Shown here: piece after piece, positions 44,211-52,885 of the stretch
Layout: every line of letters starts with the position of its first letter
Numbering within the stretch: the first letter of the stretch is position 1
From: Chromatiaceae bacterium
Lineage (GTDB): Bacteria; Pseudomonadota; Gammaproteobacteria; Chromatiales; Chromatiaceae
DNA: 64,000 bases
Assembly: GCA_024235395.1 (NCBI GenBank)
Contig: JACKMK010000001.1
Coordinates: forward strand, 1,612,001 to 1,676,000
Direction: 5' to 3'
Program-made: the position numbers and the translations under genes
The notes under the pieces: generated by a model
The model's database searches: none
What the model saw: the letters and a program-made list of their open reading frames with translations, nothing else
Told to the model about the DNA's origin: nothing

Positions 44211-44503
44211 CCCGTAACCACGCTGCAGCGAACCTCTCTCGAATTCACTTTAGACACCTGTGCAACCCGCTGCAAAACAACAAATGAAAACAGATGCGGC
44301 AAACGCTTGCGCCTGCGTTGCTGCGCGGCATGCCCTATCTGCACCCCGCGCCCCGCCTTGATGGACATCAGTGTCACCCTTTGCGCCTGGTTGTATCGTA
44401 GTGACAATTGCCATACGGCCAACGCACGCTGCGCACAGCAAACCTGCGCAAGACGCATGGCGTCGTTGCGGGGTCTGGTTGGTTGCCCCGGAGAGCCATC
44501 AGG
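44211..44503. other. Intergenic region between ald and an exported-protein gene
   Basis: Holds the divergent promoters of ald (minus) and the plus-strand gene. It is AT-richer near 44240-44290. No gene or strong hairpin is seen. Confidence 0.3.
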
Positions 44504-45043
44504 ATGCGCACGAATTCCGGACGCACCTCGTTGTGGGCCCGCAGATCTCTGCTGACGATCATGCTGACGGTTGTGTTCGTACGGCCGCTGTCGGCCGATG
44601 GGCTGGCGCCGTATGCCTCACCCTGGCAGACAGCCAGCGGCCTTGGACATGCGCCACAACTGCCCTGGGCAATCGCGCCCTCCGTTGACGGCATGCCCGG
44701 TGCCGGGGCAGTTGCCGGATATTGGCCACACTGGGGCAACGCCTGGCAGGCACCACCCTCTTCTGCATTCGGCCGGCGAAGCGATGACGATGCTCAACCG
44801 GACCTGACCGGCCATTGGCAGGGTAGCGGTGGCGAGACGGTCGAGATCCGCGGCAATCATGCACGCATCTGGGGTCACGGCCGACAGTCCTGTGAATGCC
44901 GGTTTTTTCTGGTCGGGCGGCGTCTGATCGCCTACAGCCCGGACACCGACGTGGTGCGCAAATACTGGTTTCAGGGCGACCGCGGCAGATTCAGCCTGGT
45001 CGACGAGGCGAATAATCTGCTGACCTTCTGGCGAACCCGCTGA
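44504..45043 (+). CDS. Exported protein of unknown function
   Basis: A 179-residue protein from ATG 44504 with GGAGAG ahead of it; the open frame extends 96 bases upstream without a better site. A signal peptide (RRSLLTIMLTVVFV, ending near PLSADG) is followed by a Pro/Gly/Trp-rich linker and a C-terminal beta domain (DLTGHWQGSGGETVEIRGNHARIWG, CECRFFLVGRRLIAYSP, YWFQGDRGRFSLVDEANNLL) resembling a small lipocalin-like or adhesin barrel. Two cysteines (SCEC) lie in it. No family recognised. soxX follows 284 bases on. Confidence 0.65.
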   Translation: MRTNSGRTSLWARRSLLTIMLTVVFVRPLSADGLAPYASPWQTASGLGHAPQLPWAIAPSVDGMPGAGAVAGYWPHWGNAWQAPPSSAFGRRSDDDAQPDLTGHWQGSGGETVEIRGNHARIWGHGRQSCECRFFLVGRRLIAYSPDTDVVRKYWFQGDRGRFSLVDEANNLLTFWRTR

Positions 45044-45327
45044 ACATCTGCGACCCGGACGATACGAAGCGACGGGGCTGGCGGTCGTCGGTGATGGGCA
45101 TCAGCGCCGGCGGCCTGCGACACCGATCTGGTCGATCCGGCCCAGGAGCAGTGCCGGGCTGGCTGGCGCGGCGACCGTCGCGCGGTCGATCACGGACCAC
45201 CCGGCGGCGGGAAGCCGGACGGCGTCGAGGCCTGCTGCGTCCACTGGTTTACAATCGGGCGTCCCTACCAAGGCAACGCCGACTGCCCATCGCCAGGGTC
45301 GTCCGCCGGTCCACAGATGGAGAGCGC

Positions 45328-45813
45328 ATGTACCGAACTCCAACAGCCGCTTTTTTGGCGCTACTCGGTATGACATCGACGGGCATCGCAACCGCCGCCG
45401 ATCCGGTCGCCCCGGCCATGCCGCCGATCGAACCCTACTGTCAGTGGGAGCAGAGCGACCTCAGGATCGACGAACCCCTGTGCGGTTTGCAGGGCGACGC
45501 CAGGCGCGGTCGCGCCATCGCGACCGATGGCAACCGTGGGAACTGTGTCGCCTGCCACAACATGCCTTTCGGCGATGTCGAGGCCTACGGCACCATTGGC
45601 CCGTCGCTGGCGGGCATCGGCACACGCTATCCGGAGGGCTACATCCGCTTGCGCGTGGTGGATACCAAGTCCTTCAACCCGGTCTCGATCATGCCCGGCT
45701 ATTACCGTGATCCGGCCAAGATCCATCGCCCGGCAACGGCATTCCGGGGGCGCACCTTCCTGACGGCCCAGCAGGTCGAGGATGTGATCGCCTTCCTCAT
45801 GACCATGCAGTGA
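45328..45813 (+). CDS. soxX: SoxX, c-type cytochrome of the sulfur-oxidising SoxXA complex
   Basis: A 161-residue protein with a signal peptide (about residues 1-24, ending IATAAD) and one haem-binding motif C73-VA-C76-H77 within GNRGNCVACHNMPFGDVEAYGTIGP, the usual SoxX arrangement. A methionine in NPVSIMPGYYR is the likely sixth ligand. SoxX with SoxA starts thiosulfate oxidation by attaching it to SoxY. GGAG lies shortly before the ATG at 45328. The gene is next to soxA; no soxYZ, soxB or soxCD gene is in the window, so the rest of the pathway, if present, lies elsewhere. Confidence 0.92.
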   Translation: MYRTPTAAFLALLGMTSTGIATAADPVAPAMPPIEPYCQWEQSDLRIDEPLCGLQGDARRGRAIATDGNRGNCVACHNMPFGDVEAYGTIGPSLAGIGTRYPEGYIRLRVVDTKSFNPVSIMPGYYRDPAKIHRPATAFRGRTFLTAQQVEDVIAFLMTMQ

Positions 45814-45818
45814 TCGCG

Positions 45819-46586
45819 ATGAACGTCAAGGTACTGATGATTGTCAGTCTGCTCGGCGTAGCGCCGGCCCGGTCCGTGACCGCCGAACCGTTGTCGGGTT
45901 ATGCGTTCATCAAGGACGAAACCCGCGCCATGCAGGATGACGACTTCGCCAACCCCGGACTGATCGCCGTGGAGACCGGAGCGAAACTGTTCAACACGGC
46001 CTTCAGCGCAAGCGGCGAGTCCTGTGCGGACTGTCATGGCGAGGCCGGCGAGAAACTGGACGTGCAGCGGATCGCTGCCTACCCGGTCTACGATGCCGAC
46101 AACAGGAAGATCGTCTCGCTCCAGGGCCGCATCGCCGCGTGCCGATCGCGTATCGCAGACGATACCCTGCCGGTGAATCATCCCGACCTGATCGCGCTGG
46201 AGACCTTTGTCCGGAATCGCGCCAAGGGTGTACCTGTGAGCGTGGATACAAAAGGCGCCGAGATCGAAGACCTGCTCAAGCGTGGGGAAGCGCTCTATCG
46301 GACGCGCTACGGACTGATCGACATGTCTTGCCATGTCTGTCACACGGTCTACGCCGGGCAATACGTGCGAGGCCAGAAGATCTCTCAAGGGCAGACCAAT
46401 GGCTTTCCCGCCTATCGGCTCGGACCGGGCGAGATGGCCAGCCTGAATCTGCGGATCACCCAGTGCATGGACCTGATGCGTGCCGAGCCCTTCCCCTCGG
46501 ATTCCGAGGAGATGCGGTTACTGGAGTACTACCTGAGCGCCCGCTCCAATGGCCTGCCCATTGAAACGCCCGCCGTGCGTTACTGA
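45819..46586 (+). CDS. soxA: SoxA, di-haem c-type cytochrome of the SoxXA complex
   Basis: A 255-residue exported cytochrome with two CxxCH motifs, C69-AD-C72-H73 and C171-HV-C174-H175, the di-haem form of SoxA. C216 in LRITQCMDLMR is the persulfide-forming residue at the active site, and C108 is a haem-ligand candidate in RIAACRSRI. The signal peptide ends at about SVTAEPL. The ATG at 45819 is chosen; a GTG at 45810 that overlaps the soxX stop is also possible. It forms with SoxX the periplasmic complex that attaches thiosulfate to SoxYZ. Confidence 0.92.
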   Translation: MNVKVLMIVSLLGVAPARSVTAEPLSGYAFIKDETRAMQDDDFANPGLIAVETGAKLFNTAFSASGESCADCHGEAGEKLDVQRIAAYPVYDADNRKIVSLQGRIAACRSRIADDTLPVNHPDLIALETFVRNRAKGVPVSVDTKGAEIEDLLKRGEALYRTRYGLIDMSCHVCHTVYAGQYVRGQKISQGQTNGFPAYRLGPGEMASLNLRITQCMDLMRAEPFPSDSEEMRLLEYYLSARSNGLPIETPAVRY

Positions 46587-46608
46587 TTCGACCCCGTCCC
46601 CACCTTAC

Positions 46609-47964
46609 TCAACGGTAGAACAGGTCGCGATACATACCCTCGGCCCAGGCCAGACTGGCCTGGCCACCCTGGACATCCCAGGTCTCGATCATGTGGGTAC
46701 GGTCGAAATCGAACAGCCGGGTCTGCGTGTTGAACCTGTAGTAGGTGATGATGCTCATCGCCTGCAGCGGGTCGATGTCGACCGAGGAAAAGCACATCGT
46801 CTGCGGGCTACGCCATGCGACATCCTTGCCCAGTGCGTGACCGGCGATCACCTCCGCCACGTACCTGCCCTCGGAATGAGCCGTGTGTCCGCCCTTGGAA
46901 AAGGGTTGGCCGCGTGAGTCACCGGTGACGTAGACGTGCTCGTCCCCGACCACATGGTAGCGAAACGGGTCGGTGTTCGCGGCTTTCTGCGGACTCTCCG
47001 GGTTCGCGATGCCGGCCTCCTCGATCAGGCGCGAGGCGCGTATCGGCGGGTAGACGATCGCGTCGTCGAACGGATATTCATCAAACTCGGTGGACAGCGT
47101 CTTGTTGTCCAGATCGACACCCGATATCTCCGAGCTCGGCAGGTACTCGATGAAGTCCTTGTACAACTCATCGAAGGCACGGTGGAAGCCGTTCTTCTCT
47201 ATCTTGATACCGGTATTCATGTCGAGCAGCACAATCTTGGCCCTGACCCGTCGCTTCTTGAACACCGCGGCCAGCATGCAGGCCCGCTCATACGGGGCCG
47301 CAGTGCAGCGGTAGTCGCCGTTGGGCACGTTGAGCAGGAAGGTGCCACCCTTGAAGCCCTCGATCTTGTGCTTGATCGTCAGCAGCTCGGAGGCGCTCAC
47401 GAAGCCCCCGGGGTAGCGCTGGAACAGCAGCTCCTGCTGTTCCGGATCGTCGACACCGATACGCGCGTAGTCGTAATCGATGCCGGGGGCGAGCACCAGG
47501 TACTGGTAGGCGATATGACCGGCATCGGTGTACACCTTGCGTGCTGCGCGGTCGACGCCGAGCACCGTGGCCTGCAGGAAATGGTAGTCATGGTTGTTGG
47601 CGGCATCGAAGAAACTGTGACTCAGAAAGTCCAGTTGGATCTGGTCCGCCAGCCATGAATTGCTCAGAGGAAACGAGACGAACGACGGATGCTTGTCGAT
47701 CAGCAGCACGTCGAAGGCGGGATTGTGGCGCTTGAGATACTTGGCAATGGTCAGCCCCGACCAGCCGCCCCCGACGATCACCACGCGCGCGCCCTTGGGA
47801 CGCGGTAACGGCGCCTCGCGCAGCAGCTTGGCAAATGCTGGGGGGCAATCGCCGACGGGGGCCGCTTCTTGCGCCCTAGCGACGGAGCCCGCGCCGCTCG
47901 CGGCCAGGGACAGCCCGGTGAACTGCAGGAAGCGCCGTCGGGTGAAGTGTTTTTCTTCGGTCAT
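46609..47964 (-). CDS. Flavocytochrome c sulfide dehydrogenase-like flavoprotein (SoxF/FccB type)
   Basis: A 451-residue FAD protein with a Tat signal (TRRRFLQFTG). FAD sites: ARVVIVGGGWSGLTIAKYL and VYVTGDSRGQP. The FCSD-specific stretch NGDYRCTAAPYERACMLAAV is present, as is a TMCFS segment near residue 400 that matches the second redox cysteine of FCSD. The first redox cysteine, which in FccB lies in a (T/C)C-x-x-SN element about 40 residues after the FAD loop, is replaced in FVSFPLSNSW. That makes sulfide dehydrogenase activity doubtful. A diheme cytochrome gene lies 9 bases upstream in the same transcript, as in soxE-soxF or fcc operons. Reaction not certain. Confidence 0.85.
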   Translation of the reverse strand: MTEEKHFTRRRFLQFTGLSLAASGAGSVARAQEAAPVGDCPPAFAKLLREAPLPRPKGARVVIVGGGWSGLTIAKYLKRHNPAFDVLLIDKHPSFVSFPLSNSWLADQIQLDFLSHSFFDAANNHDYHFLQATVLGVDRAARKVYTDAGHIAYQYLVLAPGIDYDYARIGVDDPEQQELLFQRYPGGFVSASELLTIKHKIEGFKGGTFLLNVPNGDYRCTAAPYERACMLAAVFKKRRVRAKIVLLDMNTGIKIEKNGFHRAFDELYKDFIEYLPSSEISGVDLDNKTLSTEFDEYPFDDAIVYPPIRASRLIEEAGIANPESPQKAANTDPFRYHVVGDEHVYVTGDSRGQPFSKGGHTAHSEGRYVAEVIAGHALGKDVAWRSPQTMCFSSVDIDPLQAMSIITYYRFNTQTRLFDFDRTHMIETWDVQGGQASLAWAEGMYRDLFYR

Positions 47965-47973
47965 AGGTTCACC

Positions 47974-48678
47974 TTACTCGAAGTCGGGGTTGCGCCATTC
48001 CGAGCTGGGAGCCAGGTCTTCTTTGGGGACCGGCAGATAGGAGATGTAGTTCAGCACCCGTTCCAGATCATCGGCGGAGAGCGCCTTGAGAATAGCGGCC
48101 ATCGCCGGGGCCACTTCGCGCAGCCCCTCGCGCACCTGAAGCGCCTGACGTTTCATGTAGCTGAAGTGTTGACCCTGCAGGCGGGGATGATAGGCGGCGT
48201 TGTCGCCCTCACCGGACACACCGTGGCAGCCGCTGCAGTGGGTTTGGTAGAGCTTCATACCTTCCTTGTACTCCGGGCTACCCTCGGGCCAGGGCCCCTG
48301 CGAGTGACGCGGAGCCATCGGCAGCGTCGATATGTATACCACCACGTCGACCAGGTTCTGGTAGCCGCCGATCGTACGCTCCTGCACGAAAGGCAGCATG
48401 GTGGGGTTTTCGCGGTGACCCCGACGGATATCCAGCAGCTGCTTCATCAGCACGTTGATGTGCTGACCGGCGAGTTGTGGGTAATTGCCCTCATTGTCGC
48501 CCCAGGCCTCGGGGAGGTGGCAGCGTGCGCAGATCTCGAACAGGTAGCGGCCGTTTACGGGGTCGGGCTCGAACTCCAGCACCACCTTGACGGGTTCCAT
48601 CGCGTGCGAGGCACAGCCGACAAACGCGAGTAACAGGCCGCCGAGACGTTTGAGGTAATCAGGCATCATCTGACTCAT
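47974..48678 (-). CDS. Di-haem cytochrome c, electron-acceptor subunit of the flavoprotein
   Basis: A 234-residue exported protein with two cytochrome c domains: CARCH near residue 50 (LFEICARCHLPEAWGDNEGNYPQLAGQH) and CSGCH near 150 (YQTHCSGCHGVSGEGDNAAYHPRLQGQH). The repeat is the c4-type duplication. A signal-like N-terminus (LGGLLLAFVGCASHAME) is seen. It is encoded just before the FCSD-like flavoprotein, so it probably carries the electrons from it, like FccA or SoxE. No good ribosome site precedes the ATG at 48678; ATGs at 48669 and 48666 are alternatives. Confidence 0.88.
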   Translation of the reverse strand: MSQMMPDYLKRLGGLLLAFVGCASHAMEPVKVVLEFEPDPVNGRYLFEICARCHLPEAWGDNEGNYPQLAGQHINVLMKQLLDIRRGHRENPTMLPFVQERTIGGYQNLVDVVVYISTLPMAPRHSQGPWPEGSPEYKEGMKLYQTHCSGCHGVSGEGDNAAYHPRLQGQHFSYMKRQALQVREGLREVAPAMAAILKALSADDLERVLNYISYLPVPKEDLAPSSEWRNPDFE

Positions 48679-49035
48679 GTCGCATTGGTGCTCTGTCGAC
48701 GACAGTTACCCGGATACGGCCTTGGGAGACGGTCTGGTACAGCGCTTGGTGTTCCTTGTTGCCAGGATACACACAAGTTCAGACGCTGACAGCCTCACCC
48801 CTGCCGCCTGATGTGGCTGTCGATGGCACTGGACAGATGACACGCGGCCGGTCGGATGGGACGGTGCTGCACCCCGCCGCGATCACCGGGCGCCCCCCCG
48901 GCGCAAGCCCGTCCAGCCACAGCGCACCCCGCCATGTCGTCGGTTGGCCCGACAGGTTTGGCTCGCGTTATCCTCGAAGCCGAACAGGTGCCGGAGATCT
49001 ACCGGCGAGGCCGTCGCCAGCGTGAAGCATGCAGA
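48679..49035. other. Intergenic region, nothing recognised
   Basis: Between the cytochrome gene and the MFS gene, both on the minus strand. It must hold the promoter of the cytochrome/flavoprotein pair. No gene, repeat or strong hairpin stands out. Confidence 0.3.
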
Positions 49036-50364
49036 TCAGCCATGCTGGGCCAGCATCCGTGGGTCGCGTTTCGGACGTTCCGAGAACGTAATGATCGCGG
49101 TTGCGACGAGGCAGGCGGTACCGGCAATGATGAAGGGCGTCATCCATACGACGGGTATGGCCGCCCCCTGCGCTGCATCCTTGAAATGGCCCGCCAGCAA
49201 TGGCCCGGCGATGCCGGCGATGCCGTAGGCCGTGAAGACCCAGCCATAGTTGGTACCCACGTTGCGATTACCGAAGTAATCGGCCGTGGCGGCGGGAAAA
49301 AGCGCAAAATTGCCGCCGAAATTGAAACCGATCAGCGCCGCGACGACGACGAATCCGTGTTCCATGCCGAACGTGATGAACACGTGATAGGTCATCAGCA
49401 TGGTCGCACCTTGAAGCAGGGTCATCAGCATGATCGCGTGTTTGCGCCCGATGCGGTCGGAAACGCTGCCCCAGGCGATACGCCCAATACCGTTGAAGAT
49501 CGCGTACCACGCCATCGCGGTACCGGTGATTGCACCGGCATCGAGGATGCCGTGGTGCTGCAGGGCGTCGATGCCGAACAGCTTGATGCAATAGATCACC
49601 ATCAGCCCGGCCAGTGCCGAGCACATGAAGACCGTCCAAAGCACGTAGAACTGCGGCGAGCGCAACATCTCGCTGGCGCTGTAGTCGGTCGCCCCATGCG
49701 CGTTTCCGTCCCTGGGCGCCGATGGCACCCAACCCGAGGGCCGGTAGTCTTCCGGCGGATTCACCATCACGATGCTGCCAAGCAGCACCAACGTTGCGAA
49801 GATCACACCGTAGATCAGGAAAACACTCTGCGGGCCCGGCAATCCGCCCAGGCTGACCGTGTTCAGCAGGCCGCCGAACCATGAACCCGCCAACTTCACC
49901 CAGATCGTCGCGCCGAAGCCGAACCCGGCCACGGCCAGGCCGGTGATCAACCCCTTGCGATCCGGGAACCATTTGACGCCGACCGCGATCGGCACGACGT
50001 ATCCGAGTCCGATGCCTGCGCCGCCGATCAGTCCGATGAAAACCAGCTGGCCCCAGAACCCGCTGCCGTACAGACCCGCGAGCACATAGCCGGCACCCAG
50101 CAGCAGCCCACCCGCGACAGCCAGCGGGCGAGGCCCGGTGCGCGGCAGCCAGCGCCCCGCGAGGACCATCACGATGGCAAAGGTCGCGAGCCCCGCGGAA
50201 AAGACCCAGGCCGTTTCGCTGGCACTGAAGGCATAAGGGCCCGCCGGATCAGTCAGCTCGGCGGTGAACACGGACCAGGCATAGATGGCACCGAGTGCAA
50301 GTTGGATGAGAACGGCGCCGACCACGACGAACCAGCGGTTGAGGGGTGTCTTTTTTGCGTGCAT
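49036..50364 (-). CDS. MFS transporter, oxalate/formate antiporter (OFA) type
   Basis: A 442-residue protein with 12 membrane segments. RWFVVVGAVLIQLALGAIYAWSVF at the start, GGAGIGLGYVVPIAVGVKWFPDRKGLITGLAVAGFGFG and GRIAWGSVSDRIGRK are typical of OFA-family carriers. ATG 50364 gives the conserved opening; the longer frame adds residues without family likeness. OFA members carry small carboxylates; the substrate here is not evident from the neighbours. Confidence 0.9.
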   Translation of the reverse strand: MHAKKTPLNRWFVVVGAVLIQLALGAIYAWSVFTAELTDPAGPYAFSASETAWVFSAGLATFAIVMVLAGRWLPRTGPRPLAVAGGLLLGAGYVLAGLYGSGFWGQLVFIGLIGGAGIGLGYVVPIAVGVKWFPDRKGLITGLAVAGFGFGATIWVKLAGSWFGGLLNTVSLGGLPGPQSVFLIYGVIFATLVLLGSIVMVNPPEDYRPSGWVPSAPRDGNAHGATDYSASEMLRSPQFYVLWTVFMCSALAGLMVIYCIKLFGIDALQHHGILDAGAITGTAMAWYAIFNGIGRIAWGSVSDRIGRKHAIMLMTLLQGATMLMTYHVFITFGMEHGFVVVAALIGFNFGGNFALFPAATADYFGNRNVGTNYGWVFTAYGIAGIAGPLLAGHFKDAAQGAAIPVVWMTPFIIAGTACLVATAIITFSERPKRDPRMLAQHG

Positions 50365-50662
50365 CTGATCTGCGTTCCTGGATGCGCTTGCTCCGGTCGG
50401 GTGCGATCTCGCGAGTCGCGACAGGCCCGGCGCGCTTGAAGCCTTGCTCATAAGAAATAGCGGCCTGCCGGGCGACAGATTGAATCCTGGGCAATCGCGC
50501 GCCGACTGCACGCCCATTGGCGCTTTCGCCAATCACACCCGTACCATCGACGCGCTATCGGATCACCGCGTGCCGTGACCTTGCCTGGTACGGACTGGTC
50601 CGAATGGCAGCCGATGTTGCGGGCGTCGTATGATTGGCGTGGAGTCGTCCCTGCAGCACATC

Positions 50663-51193
50663 ATGGCGAGTATCCTGATCCTCTATCAGACCACCGATGG
50701 TCACACCCGCAGTATCTGCGCGCGTATTCGGGAGGTCCTCGAATCCGGCGGCCACCGCGTCACCGTGGTGCCGATCGAAACCGCAGACCCCGCCGCACTC
50801 GATCGCTTCGACAGGATCGTTGTCGGCGCAAGCATCCGCTATGGCAAACACGCCAGGTCTGTGTACACCTTCATCGAGGCCAACGTGGCGGCACTCGACA
50901 GCAGGCCGAATGCATTCTTCTCGGTCAACGCGGTGGCGCGCAAACCGGAACGCAGCACGCCGCAATCCAATCCCTACGTCAAACGCTTCCTTACCCAGAT
51001 CCCATGGCGACCGAGGCATGTCGAGGTGTTTGCCGGCAAGATCAACTACCCGGCCTACGGTTTCTGGGATCGACTGATCATCCGGCTGATCATGAAAATC
51101 ACGAAGGGGCCTACGGACCCGAACGCTGTCGTCGAGTTCACCGACTGGCAACAGGTCGAGCGCTTCGCGCACCGCGTCGCCGCCATGGAATGA
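50663..51193 (+). CDS. hemG: HemG-type menaquinone-dependent protoporphyrinogen oxidase
   Basis: A 176-residue flavodoxin-like protein. The FMN loop is ILYQTTDGHTRSI; the HemG-specific insertion is seen in VEVFAGKINYPAYGFWDRLIIRLIMKITKGPTDPNAVVEFTDW, which distinguishes it from ordinary flavodoxins. HemG oxidises protoporphyrinogen IX with quinone as acceptor, feeding haem synthesis for the many cytochromes of this organism. ATG 50663 starts at the conserved MASILILYQ; an ATG 33 bases upstream is in frame but adds an unlike leader. Confidence 0.82.
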   Translation: MASILILYQTTDGHTRSICARIREVLESGGHRVTVVPIETADPAALDRFDRIVVGASIRYGKHARSVYTFIEANVAALDSRPNAFFSVNAVARKPERSTPQSNPYVKRFLTQIPWRPRHVEVFAGKINYPAYGFWDRLIIRLIMKITKGPTDPNAVVEFTDWQQVERFAHRVAAME

Positions 51194-51371
51194 GATCGAC
51201 AGGCGGGGAAGGTCGCCTGGCGCGCCCGACAGTGACAGAGCGCCGCGCATCGGTGGATACGTCGACGAGTCACTCCCGGTAGCGCGTCCGACTCGATTGA
51301 GTTCTTTCCATGTACCGGGGAAAATCCGAAGGGTCGGTGCTACCGCCAGCCACAGGATCGCCGCCAGCACT

Positions 51372-52424
51372 ATGCGCTACCCGATCGTCGCTGCCCTCGC
51401 ATCAGCATTGCTTTTTGGTCTCAGCACGCCGGTGGCGAAGATCCTTGTGTCCGAAGTACCCCCGGTCGCGCTGGCAGGACTGCTTTACCTCGGGTCCGGT
51501 GCTGGATTGTTGGCCTGGCGGTTTGCACGCAGCCGCCTGTTTCTGCGCCCGGCTGCGCACGAGGTACCGCTTGCGCGCGCCGACTGGCCCTGGTTGGCGG
51601 GCGCGATTCTCGCCGGCGGCGTCGTTTCTCCGATATTGCTGCTGTCGGGACTCGAACGGACATCCGGGGCCACGGCGTCGCTGCTGCTCAATCTGGAAGG
51701 TGTCTTCACCGCCCTGCTCGCCTGGTTCGTTTTTCACGAGAATGTCGACAGGCGTATCGCGATCGGCTTCACCCTGATCGCCGGCGGGGGCATGCTGCTC
51801 TCGTGGGAGGGCGCACCCGAGGGCGGGCTACCACTTGGCGCCCTGGCAATCATCGCGGCCTGTCTGGGTTGGGCTATCGACAACAACCTCACGCAGCGGG
51901 TATCTGCCAGCGATCCGGGGCAGATTGCAGGGATCAAGGGACTGGTGGCTGGCAGCGTCAACCTGTTGCTTGCCGTGTCGACCGGTTGGCAGCCCGCGTC
52001 CACGGCGGCGTTGGTAGCCGCCCCCGTCCTGGGGCTGTTCGGCTATGGAATCAGCCTCGCGCTGTTCGTCTGGAGCCTGCGCCATCTGGGCACCGCAAGG
52101 ACCGGCGCATACTTCTCGGTCGCACCTTTTTTCGGCGCAGCCCTGGCATTGCTCATCCTTGCCGAGCGACCCGGCTCAGCCTTCTGGTTGGCCACCGTCA
52201 TGATGATGATCGGCGTCTGGCTCCACGTCACCGAGCGTCACAGCCATATTCACCACCACGAACATCTCGTTCATGCCCACGTGCACCGGCACGACGAACA
52301 CCACCAGCACGAGCACGGTGACTCATGGGATGGAACGGAGCCCCATACCCATGAGCACGCCCACGAACCCCTCGTCCACGCACATCCACACTATCCTGAT
52401 CTGCACCATCGTCACCGCCACTGA
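51372..52424 (+). CDS. EamA/DMT transporter with histidine-rich tail
   Basis: A 350-residue drug/metabolite-type transporter with about 10 membrane segments in two EamA repeats (first ending near FHENVDRRIAIGF, second near LAERPGSAFWLATVMMM). From about residue 290 the C-terminus is a hydrophilic tail in which His makes up roughly half (HSHIHHHEHLVHAHVHRH and so on). Such tails often bind divalent metal ions, so metal export or sensing is possible, but the family mainly carries organic solutes. ATG 51372 starts at the first membrane segment. The substrate is unknown. Confidence 0.87.
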   Translation: MRYPIVAALASALLFGLSTPVAKILVSEVPPVALAGLLYLGSGAGLLAWRFARSRLFLRPAAHEVPLARADWPWLAGAILAGGVVSPILLLSGLERTSGATASLLLNLEGVFTALLAWFVFHENVDRRIAIGFTLIAGGGMLLSWEGAPEGGLPLGALAIIAACLGWAIDNNLTQRVSASDPGQIAGIKGLVAGSVNLLLAVSTGWQPASTAALVAAPVLGLFGYGISLALFVWSLRHLGTARTGAYFSVAPFFGAALALLILAERPGSAFWLATVMMMIGVWLHVTERHSHIHHHEHLVHAHVHRHDEHHQHEHGDSWDGTEPHTHEHAHEPLVHAHPHYPDLHHRHRH

Positions 52425-52885
52425 CCACCCCGGCAGAAGGTCCGGCCAGCGGCGCGTCCGGGTGGGATTCGCCGGCCGTCTTTTCCGATCCAGGGATCGA
52501 AGACAGACGTCGTCGACAACGGGAAGGACTCTTCGGACGGCCGGAAACGCCCGCACACTTCCAATGTATTCCGGCAACGACGCCGCACTATGGGCCCCCC
52601 GCCCGGTTGCGGCTGAATCAAACGCAGATCGTGAACCGCTGGATCGCGACGACCCAGCGCGACGCGCGGGTCTTCAAGCCCACGACGCGATCGAGCGCCG
52701 CAACACCCGCCTGCAGTGCCGTCCTCGTAGATGAACACCGTCGAGAACATAGGCAAACATCTATAGCAAGGCTTTGCTTTGTCGAATGGTCCCGCGTTCG
52801 CGAGATTCTTACCATTCGCTGGTGTTTCGCTCCCAACGACGCTGGGAACGCCCGCGGCCGGCAGTGTCGCTGCGAGAGTCTTGCC
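52425..52885. other. Intergenic region upstream of the SulP gene
   Basis: 461 bases with no supported gene. Open frames through it are in-frame extensions of the SulP gene or antisense and lack ribosome sites. It should contain the SulP promoter. No strong hairpin was found. Confidence 0.35.
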
